From Prorocentrum cordatum (Eukaryota > Sar > Dinophyceae > Prorocentrales > Prorocentraceae), in the NCBI GenBank assembly GCA_963575745.1, contig CAUYUJ010014271.1, positions 875,862 through 939,861 of the forward strand: a stretch of 64,000 bases of DNA, written 5' to 3'. Made by a program: the position numbers and the translations under genes. This document shows positions 22,227-32,840 of the stretch, in pieces (positions within the stretch are counted from its first letter, which is position 1; every line of letters begins with the position of its first letter). Below the pieces are notes generated by a model. It had not been told where the DNA came from. It searched no databases and saw only the letters and a program-made list of their open reading frames with translations.

Positions 22227-22683
22227 GCCGCAGGAAGGGGGAGGTGGAATACCGGGGGCGACCGCATCGTCTCTCGAGAAACCCGTGCACTCCGTGGCGA
22301 TACGCGGCAAAGACTGACGGCGACACGCTACAACCTGCATGCAGATAGGTAAAGTGCCGCTCCGCCCCGAAGGGCGGGAGCCTCGGAGAAGCTCGGGACG
22401 TCGACGCTGTCGCGCCGAAGCGTGGTGGGCCGGAACTGAAGGGGCCCTGGGACACACAAATAAATACACACAAATAACAGGATCCCCCATACTTTCCCAT
22501 ATGTTCTGGGTGTTTGCCTTCCCCCACTTCCCCCTATTTCCCCATATTTTCGGGGGAATCGCCGGTTAAATCGTGTCTGTGTGTTCTTGCTCCCTCCTGA
22601 AGAGCTGGCGGAGCGACGCGCTGTCCAGAAGCTCTGGACCGCCAGGAGCGGCGGTGGCTGCGTCGCCGGGCACCAGAAGTCGG
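22227..22683. other. No gene recognised
   Basis: CCCCATACTTTCCCATATGT and related CCCCATATTT pieces at 22.49-22.55 kb form a short repeat. Nothing else was seen. Confidence 0.3.
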
Positions 22684-22790
22684 AGGGGGAGGAGGGAGGA
22701 GGGGGAGGAGGAGGAGGAGGAGGAGGAGGAGGAGGAGGAGGAGGAGGAGGAGGAGGAGGAGGAGGAGGAGGAGGAGGGGGGGGAGGAGGA
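22684..22790. repeat. (GGA)n microsatellite
   Basis: About 100 bp of GGA/GAG, flanked by GGAGG-rich sequence to 22.93 kb. It creates poly-Glu and poly-Gly frames that are not genes. Confidence 0.95.
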
Positions 22791-22963
22791 CCCCCTCGCC
22801 CCCCCCCGCGCTCTTGGCAGCGTGCGCCGTGCTTCGCGTGCGAGGGGCGGAGGCGGCAGGCGCTCCGCGGCTGGAGAGATGTCCAGGTCGGAGGCGAAGG
22901 AGGGAGGAGGGAGGAGGGAGGACGACGTCGAGGAGCCCCTGCCTCCTCCCCCCTCCTCTTGGG

Positions 22964-23190
22964 CGCCCGAGTTATCCGGGGTAACTCGGGTCCGGGGTAA
23001 CTCGGGTTCGGATTCCCGAAAAAGGAACCCGAGTTAGCCCTGACCCGAGTTACCCCTGATGATGTGGGGCTCTGGACGCCCGAATTATCCGGGGTAACTC
23101 GGGTCCGGGGTAACTCGGGTTCGGATTCCCGAAAAACGAACCCGAGTTAACCCTGACCCGAGTTACCCCTGATGATTCGGGGCTCTGATC
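22964..23190. repeat. Tandem duplication of a 113-bp palindromic unit
   Basis: Units start at about 22964 and 23077 with CGCCCGAGTTATCCGGGG or CGCCCGAATTATCCGGGG. Inside each, a GGGGTAACTCGGGTCCGGGG, TAACTCGGGTTC arm pairs in inverse with GAACCCGAGTTA, CCCTGACCCGAGTTACCCC around a loop containing GGATTCCCGAAAAA. Each unit would fold into a long hairpin. Confidence 0.8.
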
Positions 23191-24374
23191 CTCTTCCTTG
23201 GCCCGTTTCCCCTCCTCTTCGCGGGCGGCGAGGGTAATATCCGTCTCCGTGCCCTCGCGGTCTGGACTCCAGGGTACGGTTCCGCGGATACTCGGTCGCG
23301 CGGGTTCGTTCCGCGCGGGGCGTCCGTGAACCAAAACGCCCCGTACCCGCGGGGTAGCAGCTCCGGGGCCTGGCTCGCGAGGCCGCGGATACAGAGATGT
23401 TTTTTGCTCGCCCACGACCTCCCCCGTGGGAGTAGACCCTCTCTTCCGACGTCGCAGTCTTCTCGTGACGTGGCCCCCTTGGGATCCCGACCCCTTCCCC
23501 GAGGCTGGCCTTCGTCCCGATTACGGTCCTGCCGGCACGCCCGAGGTGGGCACGGGCAGCGTAGGTACGATGCCCAACGGCAACTGCCATCCAAGACCGG
23601 CAGCGGCCGATGCTGGGCAGGGGACCTTTTGCCTGAAGTGGACAGCGTCCGCGGCGACACCGACAACGGGTCCTGCTCAAAGTTGGCAGGAACTGCCGTT
23701 GATAGCTGTCCCCACTGTTTTCGTACGACAGGTTCGTGTCGTGACGACCCCGGCGTTGGTTTCTGATATTACGTGGATCGCTCACCCTTGAACGATCGGC
23801 AGCGCTTCGATCGCCAGGTCGATCAATGTTGGCCGATTCTGGGCCACTGGCCGCATACAACCTTGAACGCCCCTGGCGGGATCGCCGCGGCGTTGACGCG
23901 ACGCGAACCGACCGTACCCACCTCGATCGTACAGATCCCCTGAAAATTGAGCATGGATCGACCGTCCTGGCATTCCTATAGGCCTACCACGATATGTTCT
24001 TAGAACCCAGAAATGTTCGAAGTACAAAAATAATTGTCTTAGAACATAAGCCCGATGTGTTAAACCAAGACAGTCCCAGCCAGAACTGTTCTAAGAACTT
24101 TTCGTGCAGACCACACAGGGTTATCAGAACATGACTTGGTGGACTTAAGGTACGCCAGGACGCTTGGCCACTGCTTGAGAAAATGGCCCTCCTGGGCCGA
24201 GAACGCCCCCCTGGAAGACCGGCCGTCGCGAAGTTTGCTTGCGCCGCCTGGGGGCCGGGCAAGCGGCGTGGCGGGCCGTCGCGCCTGACACCGGCCGGCA
24301 ACGGACTCGCGAACGTAGTCGTCCCACACCTCATACCGGTGGCGCGCCCGGGGGGCAATTTTGGAGTCCCGAAA
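23191..24374. other. No gene recognised
   Basis: A 237-codon minus frame (23860 to 23147) is Arg-rich and without a domain; its end lies in the palindromic repeat. Near 24.0-24.1 kb the palindromes GTTCTTAGAAC and GTTCTAAGAAC occur about 95 bp apart. Confidence 0.3.
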
Positions 24375-24448
24375 CGGTGCGGTGACAGACCGTGCGGTGA
24401 CCTCGAGATCCCCCAAGACCTCACCGTACGGTCCGTCACCGCACGGTG
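24375..24448. repeat. Imperfect hairpin of CGTGCGGTGAC repeats
   Basis: The left arm CGGTGCGGTGACAGACCGTG (on to 24400) pairs with TCACCGTACGGTCCGTCACC (24421 on) at 23 of 26 positions. Another CCGTGCGGTGAC with CTCACCGCAC follows at about 24.51-24.54 kb. Confidence 0.6.
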
Positions 24449-24742
24449 TTGGCACCCTGGAGGCTCCTGTCGCCCGAGACATACTCGGAGAGGGATTCGA
24501 GTCCCAAAACCGTGCGGTGACCCCACCGACTCACCGCACTGTGTGGTCACCGCCCCGTTGGTGGGCCCCCGAGCAACAGAGGGGGCGGGCCTTCTCAGAA
24601 GGCTCGAAAGTCCCCCGGTCGAAGCCTTCCCCGACGACACACAAAACTTCTCAGAAGGCCCGAGGGCCTCTGAGAAGCCCCGCCGACTTCTGACAGAGCC
24701 TGCTCCTTCTCGCTGCCCCCCCTCGCTCGCCGCCGATGATGA

Positions 24743-24932
24743 TACAGTCATCGGCCTGACCTAAGGAACGATAAATAAGGAACGAAGCTCCTTTTTTACC
24801 CCAAGGAATAACGCATAAGGAACGATAAATAACAAATAACGCATAAGGAACTGTAAATAACGCATGCAAGCCTAATCAACGACCGAGCCCCTTTTGAAAA
24901 GTAAGTGTTCCTTATTCAAGGCGCTCACTGTA
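24743..24932. mobile_element. Diverged MITE family M1 copy, 190 bp
   Basis: The ends TACAGTCATCGGCCTGACCT and AAGGCGCTCACTGTA are imperfect inverted repeats. CTAAGGAAC follows the left end, as in the other M1 copies. The interior repeats AAGGAACGATAAATAA and AACGCATAAGGAAC. Ending in TA-CAGT makes it a relative of the 19979, 47101 and 55265 elements. Confidence 0.65.
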
Positions 24933-25494
24933 GGGCGAGGCCTGCCCTGGGCCAACGGTGGCGTCTGGAATCTCAGGAAGTGTAGCTGGGGCGTTGGCAG
25001 CTGTGCTCCAGGCACGGCCCAACCCGTCCCTGGCAAGCTTGGCTCGTAGCGTCCTCCCTGCCTTGCAAGCTTCCCTGCAACCACGCACATACGTCTCGAG
25101 GCGAGGCGAGCGGGACGGCACGGAAGCGGATGGTCTGCTAGGGGTCGGTCAGGCCGCCCCTGAAAACTGGTGTGCAACATCGGCTTGAAGGTTAAACTGC
25201 GATGCCGAAGTTCTTGGCCACCATTTCGCAATCTCAAGCGGTGATCCTCAGCGCGGGGGTCCTGCGTGGTCCATGCGCAAAAGGGGCCAAACACTAAGTA
25301 ACTTACGGAATGTTGGTGAGGTCTGCTTGGGTACCATGTGGCTGCGCGGGCAGGCAGCAGCAGCCACCATCGCACCAACCACCAAGCCGTTCGTCCGAAG
25401 GTGTCTGCGCCCGCGTGGCTTGGCCAAGGGGGGGACATATATGCACCGCTCCTGGGCCCAGGATGGGCCTGGCCGAGGGCAGTGGATATGCGGG
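24933..25494. other. No gene recognised
   Basis: Unique-looking sequence with no domain. Confidence 0.3.
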
Positions 25495-25526
25495 GGAGGT
25501 GTGTGCGTGTGTGTGTGCGTGTGCGT

Positions 25527-25600
<74 letters not shown>
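25495..25600. repeat. (GT)n microsatellite
   Basis: About 100 bp of GT with CGT interruptions in the left half. Confidence 0.95.
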
Positions 25601-25601
<1 letters not shown>

Positions 25602-25883
25602 GGGGAAAACTCGACGCCTGGGGCGTTCGTGAGAGCGAGAGCGGGGAACCCTCCAGAGGCCCCAGATTAGCGCGAAATTGGCACGCTCCCACGACACGCC
25701 GACCACGACATCCTCGATATAGTGGACGTCGGCTGGGACACGTGCTCGCGCCCATAGCTTTGCTGCATTGATCTCGTCGCCCGACACCTGTAAAACGACG
25801 CGAAGATCGGGACAAAATCAGATCGGGGTAACTCGAAATCTCTGAGAATCGGCGGGTTTGGAGGATGTATTGGGCGCCGCGGC

Positions 25884-25936
25884 CGCTCCAGAGCGTTCCG
25901 GAACGCTCTGAGAGCGCTCCGGAACGCTCTGGAGCG
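25884..25936. repeat. 53-bp palindrome of GCGTTCCGGAACGC units
   Basis: The sequence from CGCTCCAGAGCGTTCCGGAA to AACGCTCTGGAGCG is close to self-complementary over its full length. It also contains nested perfect palindromes such as GAGCGTTCCGGAACGCTC. It could be a strong hairpin or a protein-binding palindrome; its role is unknown. Confidence 0.75.
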
Positions 25937-26513
25937 ATTTATCCCGATCCTAGCCCTTTTTTAACCTGGGGCACGCAGGCCAGCTCGATCTTGAGGCAGG
26001 GGCGCCAGGATGAGGGATAGGGGGTAGGCAACGACGTATGAACCCTGCCCCTGCAGGTCGGACTCCTGACAAACTGGCTGGGATGCAGAACTTGGCTGAT
26101 GTCGTCTGCAGCTGGCCTAGCGGGGGTGTCCCATACCCAGGCGTCGATAGGGTCCGTATAGCGGGTTAGGCTTCGCAAGTGGTCGCAGACGGAGAGGCAG
26201 AAGGGGGGGGCGGAAAAAGGTGATGCAGAGGGGCGAGGACGGGCGGAGGAACGAGTCTGGCAGAGCCCTTCGGGGGTGGACAGGACCCCTTCGGTGAAGC
26301 AGCCGCGGGTCCAGGGAAAAAGGCCCAGTGCGCGGGGGAGGGAGGGGGGCAACAACAGTGATGGGCCAATGTTCCACCACCACTACCAGAGGTAGGACGG
26401 GAGAGTGTCTTCCTCCACCTGGCCTGAGGCACGTGCGTGGAAGAGGGGTGCCCGTCTGACGGTCTGAAGGATTGAATAATAAACATAACAATACAATTAA
26501 GAAGGGCGAAGCA
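25937..26513. other. No gene recognised
   Basis: No feature was recognised. Confidence 0.3.
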
Positions 26514-26580
26514 TACATATATATGTATACATATATACAGGTGCACATATATATATATATATATATACATATATATGTTT
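26514..26580. repeat. (AT)n-rich tract
   Basis: ATATATGTATAC and a run of AT repeats. Confidence 0.9.
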
Positions 26581-26732
26581 ACAGTCGGACTTCATTGGAC
26601 AGGACACGCGAGGGGACACAAGACCCTTCCGGGGGCCACGTCGCCATTGGAGTGTAAGAAGGCACGTGTCGCGAGGCACAGGACACAAGGGTACCGTTGA
26701 ACTGGCAGGGTCGACCTACTAATCCAGGCCGA

Positions 26733-26733
<1 letters not shown>

Positions 26734-26765
<32 letters not shown>
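26734..26765. repeat. (AT)n microsatellite
   Basis: About 15 AT units. Confidence 0.95.
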
Positions 26766-26766
<1 letters not shown>

Positions 26767-27257
26767 CAGCTGCACATCGAGATATACATGTGTATGGGAA
26801 GTCTGTAGCTATCATGGCCCCGGCCATGAGATCCATATCCCCCCTGGTCGGTCCCCACCCCTCTCTGCGACGCCCCCGACTCGGGGGCGGGAGGCGCCCT
26901 GGCTTGGGGAGCGCAACCTTCGGTGAAAGAGGGCCCGGGGCCAGACCCGACGGGCGCAGGCGTGCGGAAGCTGCGGCCGCGGGCCGCGGCGCCCCCTTCA
27001 AGGGCGGCACCAGGGGCAGATCGCGAATCGACTTGGCAGGGGGGGGGTCCATCAACCTCCGAACCCTGAAGCCTGGTTTTTTTTTCTGTTACTTGTGGGG
27101 GGGTGTCGCCCAGTTGCGGAGCCCCTCGCGTCCTCACGGATCGATCGGGCTAGAGCAATGCAGCCGAACGATGAGGTCGAAGGGTCCGTTTGTGATGTCT
27201 CACGACATTGATTTCTTCGCGACGTCAGATCTCAGGGTTGCCCGCCCCCTGCTCCAG
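26766..27257. other. No gene recognised
   Basis: GC-rich sequence; no domain was found. Confidence 0.3.
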
Positions 27258-27600
27258 GCGAAGGAGGAGGAGGAATAGGATAATGAAAAGGAGGAGGAGG
27301 AGGAGGAGGAGGAGGAGGAGGAGGAGGAGGAGGAGGAGGAGGAGGAGGAGGGGGAGAGAGGGAGGAGGATGAAGGAGGAGGAGGAGGAGGAGGAGGGGGA
27401 AGAGGAGGAAGATGACGGAGGAGGAGGAGGACGGAGGAGGAGCAGGAGGAGGATGACGGAGGAGGAGGAGGAGGAAGAGAAGGATGAGGAGGAGGAGGAG
27501 GGGGAAGAGTAGAAGGAGGAAGACGACGGAGAATAGACGGAGGAGACGGAGGAAAGACGGAGGAGACCCCGGAGACGGAGGATACCTCAGAGACGGAGAG
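27258..27600. repeat. (GAG)n microsatellite grading into GGAGAC repeats
   Basis: GAG/GGA units run to about 27520, followed by GGAGACGGAGGA-type units to 27600. Poly-Glu, Arg and Leu frames here are repeat translations. Confidence 0.9.
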
Positions 27601-27635
27601 CACGGGGACCCGGAGGAGACGGGAACTCGAGCGAA

Positions 27636-27905
27636 GATGCTGCGAGTGAGGTTTCTGAGGGTGTCTCCAACGAGAGCCTCATGTCGAACGAAAAACGTCT
27701 TAACCACACGGCATCAACATCTCAATTGTTCGAGGATGTCTCCGGCGAAACGGCAATCTCCAACGACCCGCTGAACTTCGCGAGCGGGTTCCGAACCTCA
27801 TTGTTCGAGGATGTCTCGAGCGAGAGCCTCAGTTTTAACGAAAGGTGTCTCAAACATACGATCTCAATATGGCAATTATTCGAGGATGTCTCGAGCTTGA
27901 TGGGA
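27636..27905 (+). repeat. ~75-bp tandem repeat, open in one frame
   Basis: TTGTTCGAGGATGTCTC or a variant recurs at about 27726, 27802 and 27876. The plus-strand frame through it (Met at 27681, 91 codons) reads SQLFEDVSGE, TSLFEDVSSESLSFNER and WQLFEDVSS. The unit therefore keeps frame at 25 residues. It may be a fragment of a repetitive coding sequence or a chance open array next to the 129-bp repeats. Confidence 0.5.
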
Positions 27906-27920
27906 ATCCACCAAATCAAG

Positions 27921-28280
27921 TGTCCCTCGCGACTTAGCTCTTCGCTTATACCTTAATCAGCAATTCCAGAACACTCCCATCACCTTCTCGTTCCGCAAAA
28001 AGCGCTTCTCGCCACCCGCCGAGCGGAGAATACCTTGTTTTCATAGCCGCGAGCTAGTTGTCCCTCGCGTCTTAGCTCTTTATGTTTACCTTATTCAGTA
28101 ATGCCAGACAACTCCCATCACTTTCTCGTTCCGCAAAGGCGTTTCCCGTCATCCGCCAAGCGATTGATCTTTACACCCGGCGGCCAGTTGTCCCTCGCGT
28201 CTTAGTTGTTTATTTATACATTATTCAGTAATGCTAGAACATTTCCATCACCTTCTTGTTCCGAGAAAGTGCTTTTTGAA
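27921..28280 (-). repeat. 129-bp monomers (LINE-A associated), 3 units
   Basis: TGTCCCTCGCG anchors lie at 27921, 28059 and 28189. Units contain TTATTCAGTAATGC, CATCACCTTCTCGTTCCG and TTTCCCGTCATCCGCCAAGC. The reverse complement of the last piece reads ATGACGGGAAA. They follow the 3' region of the LINE-A copy to the right on the minus strand. Confidence 0.85.
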
Positions 28281-28760
28281 GACGCAACCTCAACACTGAG
28301 GTCTAGCGAGCATTCACATAACCAACCGCAAGGTCACGAAGCTTACCACCCACTGGTGGGAAGCCCGCGCATCAGCACGCGACCCTCTGGCCACGAGCTG
28401 CCGGCGAGCAGTGATTTCCAAACGGCGCAACGCATCGTGTGCAGGAGAAACATAGTGCAGCATGGCGGGAGCCGTCCTTACCAGCAACGCGCGAAGTCGG
28501 CAACGCTCCAGACTACACAAGCGCAGGGCTGCGGGCTGAGCCAGACTCAAAGCAAGAAGAAGTAGAGGAGGGCGGGCGGGGAGGCACACGCGTTGACATA
28601 AATTTTTAAAAAGGACTAAGCCAGGCGCCCGCAGAAGGTTTTACTGAAGAAGTGATCGCTGGTGCATGCAACCTGGTGGACTCGCCTGAAGTAAACCCAA
28701 CATCCCAATCTACCACTTCGCTTCCTTGAGCTCACGGCGCGGTGCGAGGAGCATGGTCGC
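28281..28760 (-). repeat. LINE-A 3' region, duplicate of 30450-30980
   Basis: Shared landmarks with 30.45-30.98 kb include TTTTTGAAGACGCAACC, AAGCTTACCACCCACTGGTG, GCGAGCAGTGATTT and CAAACGGCGCAAC. Further right are GGTTTTACTGAAGAA and CCTGAAGTAAACCCAA. The two copies differ by scattered substitutions and a CG-rich insertion in the second. Confidence 0.8.
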
Positions 28761-30307
28761 CGTCGACCATACGCCCCGCAAGCCCCTGCCACTTCAACGC
28801 CCCGCAGGGTTGTGGAATGGATGCGATCAGCACGCCGTGACGGTCAGTCGCTCCGATCCAGCAGCGCGATGCCTGGAACGAATTCCTCGCTGGCAGCGGG
28901 CGCCGCCTTCGAGGCCATCGAGACCTGCCGCTGGTCGCTCTCGGTCACCTCCTCCTCCAGGGCGGCTCCGCGCTCTCGAAGTGCCGGGGGCGTCGGGGCG
29001 TTTGCCCTGCGGGCGCCCCTTGTGCACCTCGTCCGCCTCCGCGGCCGCCGCCGTGGCGGTCTTGCCCTCGGAGTCGTAGGGCCCCGCCGCGCGGCCCATG
29101 CCCAGCTTCATCTTGGCCTTGCCCTCGGGCTCAGGAACCTGCGGCAGGATGCCCTCGGCCACGTGCGTCTCCACGGCGGCGTCATAGGCGCCAAGCACCA
29201 ACTGTCGGTGATCCATGGAAGCGACGGCGTGGTGCACGCGGTCCTGGAAGCGCAGGGCGTCGCCGACGGCGGTGGTCGCTGGGCCGCCGCTGCCTGGGGC
29301 CTCCGCCTCTGCCGCGGACCAGCGCTGCCAAGCCTGCAGAGAGCTCAGCATTTGTTGTCGATGCCACGTCGGCGTCGGTGTCTTGGGGGGTCGATTAGTG
29401 AAGTGTCGGCCCACATGTACAGAGGCCCCGACTATCATATGGTCCATAGAGGGGCCCAGGGCCAGCGGGGTCTCACGGGTGACCCTTTGCGGAATCCTGG
29501 GGGCACGTGCTGCGCGGGGTAGCGACGTGGTCGATCCTTGGCCCACCCTGGCCATCGGGGTACCTCCATGTGGTGCTGCGTCCTGCTGCCGGCCCAAAGG
29601 CGTTGAGAGCTCGCATGCAGCATTGGGAAGGGGGTACCATGCAGGCGCCGCCCCGCGTCGGCCCACTGTGGTCGGCACGCGCTCTGCGAGCTGGCACGCC
29701 CCACTTCGTGTAGCGACGGTGCACATCGAGAGGAGGTGCAAACCAAGGCTCGAATCACATTGCCGAAGAACACATCCTTGTCGCGTCGACATACTGCTCG
29801 GGCAGCCGCCGCGATAGGTCGCGCTTGGGGCATGTCGGCGGGGGCGCGCCCGCAGAGGGCGTAGAGTCGATGTGTGGCTTGCGTTGCATGCGTTACTGAT
29901 GTAATCGGGGCGATCTCAGATCCGAGCTTCAGGCGACTAAGTTGCGTCGCCGCCTGAGGTAACCACATAGCTTGAGCGTGCCGCAATGTCCTGGCCTTCA
30001 TGAAGGTCGACCTCAGGCCACGCCCGCCCTCTGGCGAGCATAGCGCGGTGGGCGCGGAGATAGCTCCAGATGCTGTGAACTGGCTCGCTCCGGTCATAGT
30101 ACTCACCCTGCGACGCGGAGATCCACGGCGGTCGCGCCGCTGCCGACAGCCCGGCCCCCCAGCGCAGTGAACTTCGGCGAGCGATGGCGCGCGGAAGAGA
30201 AACGAAACATGCTAAGTCCCGCCATCGACTGATGATCATGCTGCGCGGGGGCTCGCGGCCCCGCAGACACGAGAAACGACGCCAAAATCGCTCGAGCCAG
30301 GGCCTTC
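28761..30307 (-). pseudogene. LINE-A copy 3: endonuclease joined to C-terminal region, RT missing
   Basis: The minus strand starts at 30307 right after a 129-bp monomer. The first part (30.31-29.95 kb) aligns with the start of copy 1 at 39.16 kb (GGCCCTGGCTCGAGCGATT, GAAACGAAACATG and more). Around 29.49-29.55 kb one frame reads QGGPRIDHVATPRSTCPQ, the end of an APE-type endonuclease as in copy 1 (RIDYIATSRRTG). A frame change leads to MDHMIVGASVHVGRHF, PTWHRQQM and QRWSAAEAEAPGSGGP, again matching copy 1 after its endonuclease. Instead of an RT the frame then reads KMKLGMGRAAGPYDSEGK and HKGRPQGKRPDA. That is the C-terminal region which in copy 1 follows the RT and zinc finger. The element has therefore lost the RT and has at least one frameshift. 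Confidence 0.65.
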
Positions 30308-30445
30308 CGCAAAGGCGTTTCCCGTCATCCGCCAAGCGATTGATCTTTACACCCGGCGGCCAGTTGTCCCTCACGTCTTAGTTGTTTATTTATACATTAT
30401 TCAGTAATGCTAGAACATTCCCATCACCTTCTTGTTCCGAGAAAG
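30308..30445 (-). repeat. One 129-bp monomer between LINE-A copies
   Basis: It contains TTTCCCGTCATCCGCCAAGC, CACCCGGCGGCCAGTTGTCC, TTATTCAGTAATGC and CATCACCTTCTTGTTCCGAG. It sits exactly between the 5' start of copy 3 and the 3' region of copy B. ATGACGGGAAACGCC, read on the minus strand, crosses into the copy 3 body. Confidence 0.85.
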
Positions 30446-30990
30446 TGCTTTTTGAAGACGCAACCCCAGCGCTGAGGTCTCGCGAGCATTCACAGAGCCA
30501 ACCGTAAGGTCGGCCCGCGCGCGCGCGTCCACGGACGCAACATACGAAGCTTACCACCCACTGGTGGGAAGCCCGCACATCCGCACGCGACCCTCTGGCC
30601 TCGGGCTGGCGGCGAGCAGTGATTTTCAAACGGCGCAACACATCGCGCGCAGGGGAAGCATAGCGCAGCATGGCGGGGGCCGCCCTTACCAGCAAAACGA
30701 AGTCTGCAACGCCCCGGGCTATACAAGGGCAGGGCTGCGGGCCGAGCAAAACTCAATGTCACCAACGCAGCGGGCCGAGAAGGAAGGGGGGCGGACGAAA
30801 AGGCACAGGCGTTGGAAGAAGCAAAAAACCCGACCAGGAGCCTGCAGCAGGCTTTACTGAAGAAATGAGCACTGGTGCGTGCAACCTCGTGGACTCACCT
30901 GAAGTAAACCCAAAACCCCAGTCTACGATCGCACTTCCTTGAGCTCACGCCGCGGTGCGAGGAGCATGGTCGTCTTCGATCATAAGTCCC
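30446..30990 (-). repeat. LINE-A 3' region, duplicate of 28281-28760
   Basis: The same landmark order as the left copy is present, plus a CGCGCGCGCG-containing insertion at about 30.51 kb. It ends near GAGCTCACGCCGCGGTGCG, where the conserved C-terminal coding region begins on the minus strand. Confidence 0.8.
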
Positions 30991-31039
30991 GCAAGCTCCT
31001 GCCACTTCGACGCCCCACACGGTTGCGGGATGGATGCGA

Positions 31040-31711
31040 TCAGCGCGCGGTGACGGTCAGTGCACCGATCCAGCGAACCTTACCCCCCTTCAGGCTGTCC
31101 TGGCACTCTACCACGAAGCGGCGCCCCCCGCGGCGCGGGCGCATTAGGGGGGGGGGGGTGGGGGGGGGCATCTCGCCAGCATTGGCCACCGCCTTCGAGG
31201 CCATCTGGACCTGCTGGTGGTCGTTCTCAGTCTTGTCCTCCTTCAGGGCGGCTCCGTGCCCTCGAAATGCCAACTGTAAGTGGTGCAGGTCCGTTCGGGG
31301 CAGGGCATCGGGGCACCTGCCCAGCGGGAACCCCCTGTGCGCCTCTCCCGCCTCCGCGGCTGCCGCCTTGACGGTCTTGCCCTCGGAGTTGTAGGACTCC
31401 GCCGCGCGGCCCATGCTCAGCTCCGTTTTGGCCTTGCTCTCGAGCACCAGGGCCGCGCTGTCAGCGGGCGCCGCCTGGGGGGCCGCGGGGACCTGCTGCC
31501 AGATGCTCTCGGCCACGTTCTCCTCCACGGCGGCGCCATAGGCGCCAAGCACCGTCGCCCCCGAGTACCAGCGCGGGCGCGGCTGCCAGCGTGTACGTCG
31601 AGGCTTCTCTGCGAGTGGCGCTGGTCCTGCCCCATTCGGATTCGCGATCCAGCTCCGTAGTTGATCATGACCATACTGGCGCATGCCGCAAGGAAGGGTG
31701 CTTCCCGTCAT
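31040..31711 (-). pseudogene. LINE-A C-terminal region, copy B (5'-truncated)
   Basis: A 223-codon minus frame includes VLGAYGAAVEENVAES, KTELSMGRAAESYNSEGK, AAAEAGEAHRGFPLGR and a DLHHLQLAFRGHGAALKEDK segment, and ends LTVTAR. The same landmarks occur in copy 3 (28.83-29.35 kb, ending LTVTAC) and copy C (34.33-35.1 kb, ending LRTVTES). It is rich in Ala, Glu and Lys and is probably helical. I do not recognise the domain. The first residues (MTGS) come from the adjoining 129-bp monomer. No endonuclease or RT is left here. Confidence 0.6.
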
Positions 31712-32400
31712 CCACCAAGCGCTTGGCCATTACAATTGGGGGCCAGTTGTCCCTCGCGAGCTTGTTCTATAATTATACCTTCTTACGTAGTTGTGGAACA
31801 CCCCCATCACCTTCTCGTTCCGAGAAGGCGCTTTCGTCATCGGCCAAAGCATGCACAATTGCGATCGGCAGCCCGTTGTCCCTCGCGCCTCAGTTTATAC
31901 TGTTACCTGACTCAGTACTGCTGGACAACTTTCATCACCTTCTTGTTCCGAAAATACGCATCCCGTCATCTTCCAAGCGATTGATCTGTACACCCGGCAG
32001 GCAGTTGTCCGCGATTCTGTTCTTTATCCATACCTTAGTTAGGCCATGCTAGAAAACTCACATCTCTTCTCGTTCCGAGAAGGCGTTCCCCGTCATCCTC
32101 CAAGCGATTGGTCTTCACACCTGGCAGCCACCCGTTCCTCGCGAATTTGTTCTTCATAGATACCTTAGATCGGTCATGCGGCAACGCTCCATTCCCTTTT
32201 TCGTTCCGAGAGGGCGCTCCCCGTCATCCAACAACGAAAGTACTCTTTGCACCAGGAGCCAACTGTCCCTCGCGAGTTTGTTCTATATTCATACCTTATT
32301 CAGCGCGTGCTTGAAAACCCCCATCACCTTCTCGATCCGAGAGGGCGCTTCCCGTCATCCGGCAGGTTCGAAGGTGCCGCGGTACCTTTCCCACCTCAGG
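31690..32400 (-). repeat. 129-bp monomer array, about 5-6 units
   Basis: Anchors TGTCCCTCGCG or variants lie at 31749, 31878, 32007, 32134 and 32263, giving a regular spacing of 127-129 bp. CCCGTCAT recurs at 31703, 31969, 32090, 32219 and 32348. Units also share CATCACCTTCTCGTTCCGAG. The array lies directly on the 5' side of copy B. Confidence 0.9.
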
Positions 32401-32610
32401 CCCCCCCCATGTGGATGTTCCCTCCTGGTCTGAACGATCGCCCATCGAGCGACTCTTCGAGTCTGAGCGCGCCTCCCGGCATCCGCCAGGCTCACAGATA
32501 CCGAAACCTGCCGCCCCTCAGCCCCCCCCCCCCCAGATGGCCATCCCCCCGGGTCTAAAGAAACGCCCATCGCGCGACTCTTCGAGTCTGAGCGCGATTT
32601 TTTTGGAGGG
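32401..32610 (-). repeat. Variant ~126-bp monomers, 2 units
   Basis: CGACTCTTCGAGTCTGAGCG recurs at about 32449 and 32574, together with CCTCCTGGTCT or CCCCCCGGGTCT, CGCCCATCG and CATCCGCCAGG. The ATCCGCCA link and similar length make these relatives of the 129-bp monomers. The same variants occur at 33.69-33.91 kb. Confidence 0.75.
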
Positions 32611-32840
32611 CTCAACTCCACATCCTGATGTCTCGCGAGCGCCAAATTACCTGCCGAAAAAATGGCCTGCGCACGCGTGAGCGCGCAAACGCATCGCGCG
32701 AGGCGCCCGCTCTCTGGTGGGAAGCTCCGCACCGCAGTCAAGGGTCCTCTAACCGAGAGACTGGTGGCAAGCAGAAACGACGCAAAAATGGTGCGCAGGG
32801 CCACCGCGCATCAGCGAAAAACAGACTGCAGCCTAGGAGG
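32611..32840 (-). repeat. LINE-A 3' region remnant
   Basis: GCTCAACTCCACATCCTGAT, GTCTCGCGAGCG, GCGCGAGGCGCCCGC and GTCAAGGGTCCTCTAACC resemble 33.98-34.14 kb (GCGCGAGGCATCC, GTCAAGAACCCTCTGGTC). Confidence 0.55.

Noticed and set aside
23995-24110. Heat-shock-element-like GTTCTAAGAAC palindromes
   Set aside because: Two short palindromes with no adjacent gene do not support a promoter.
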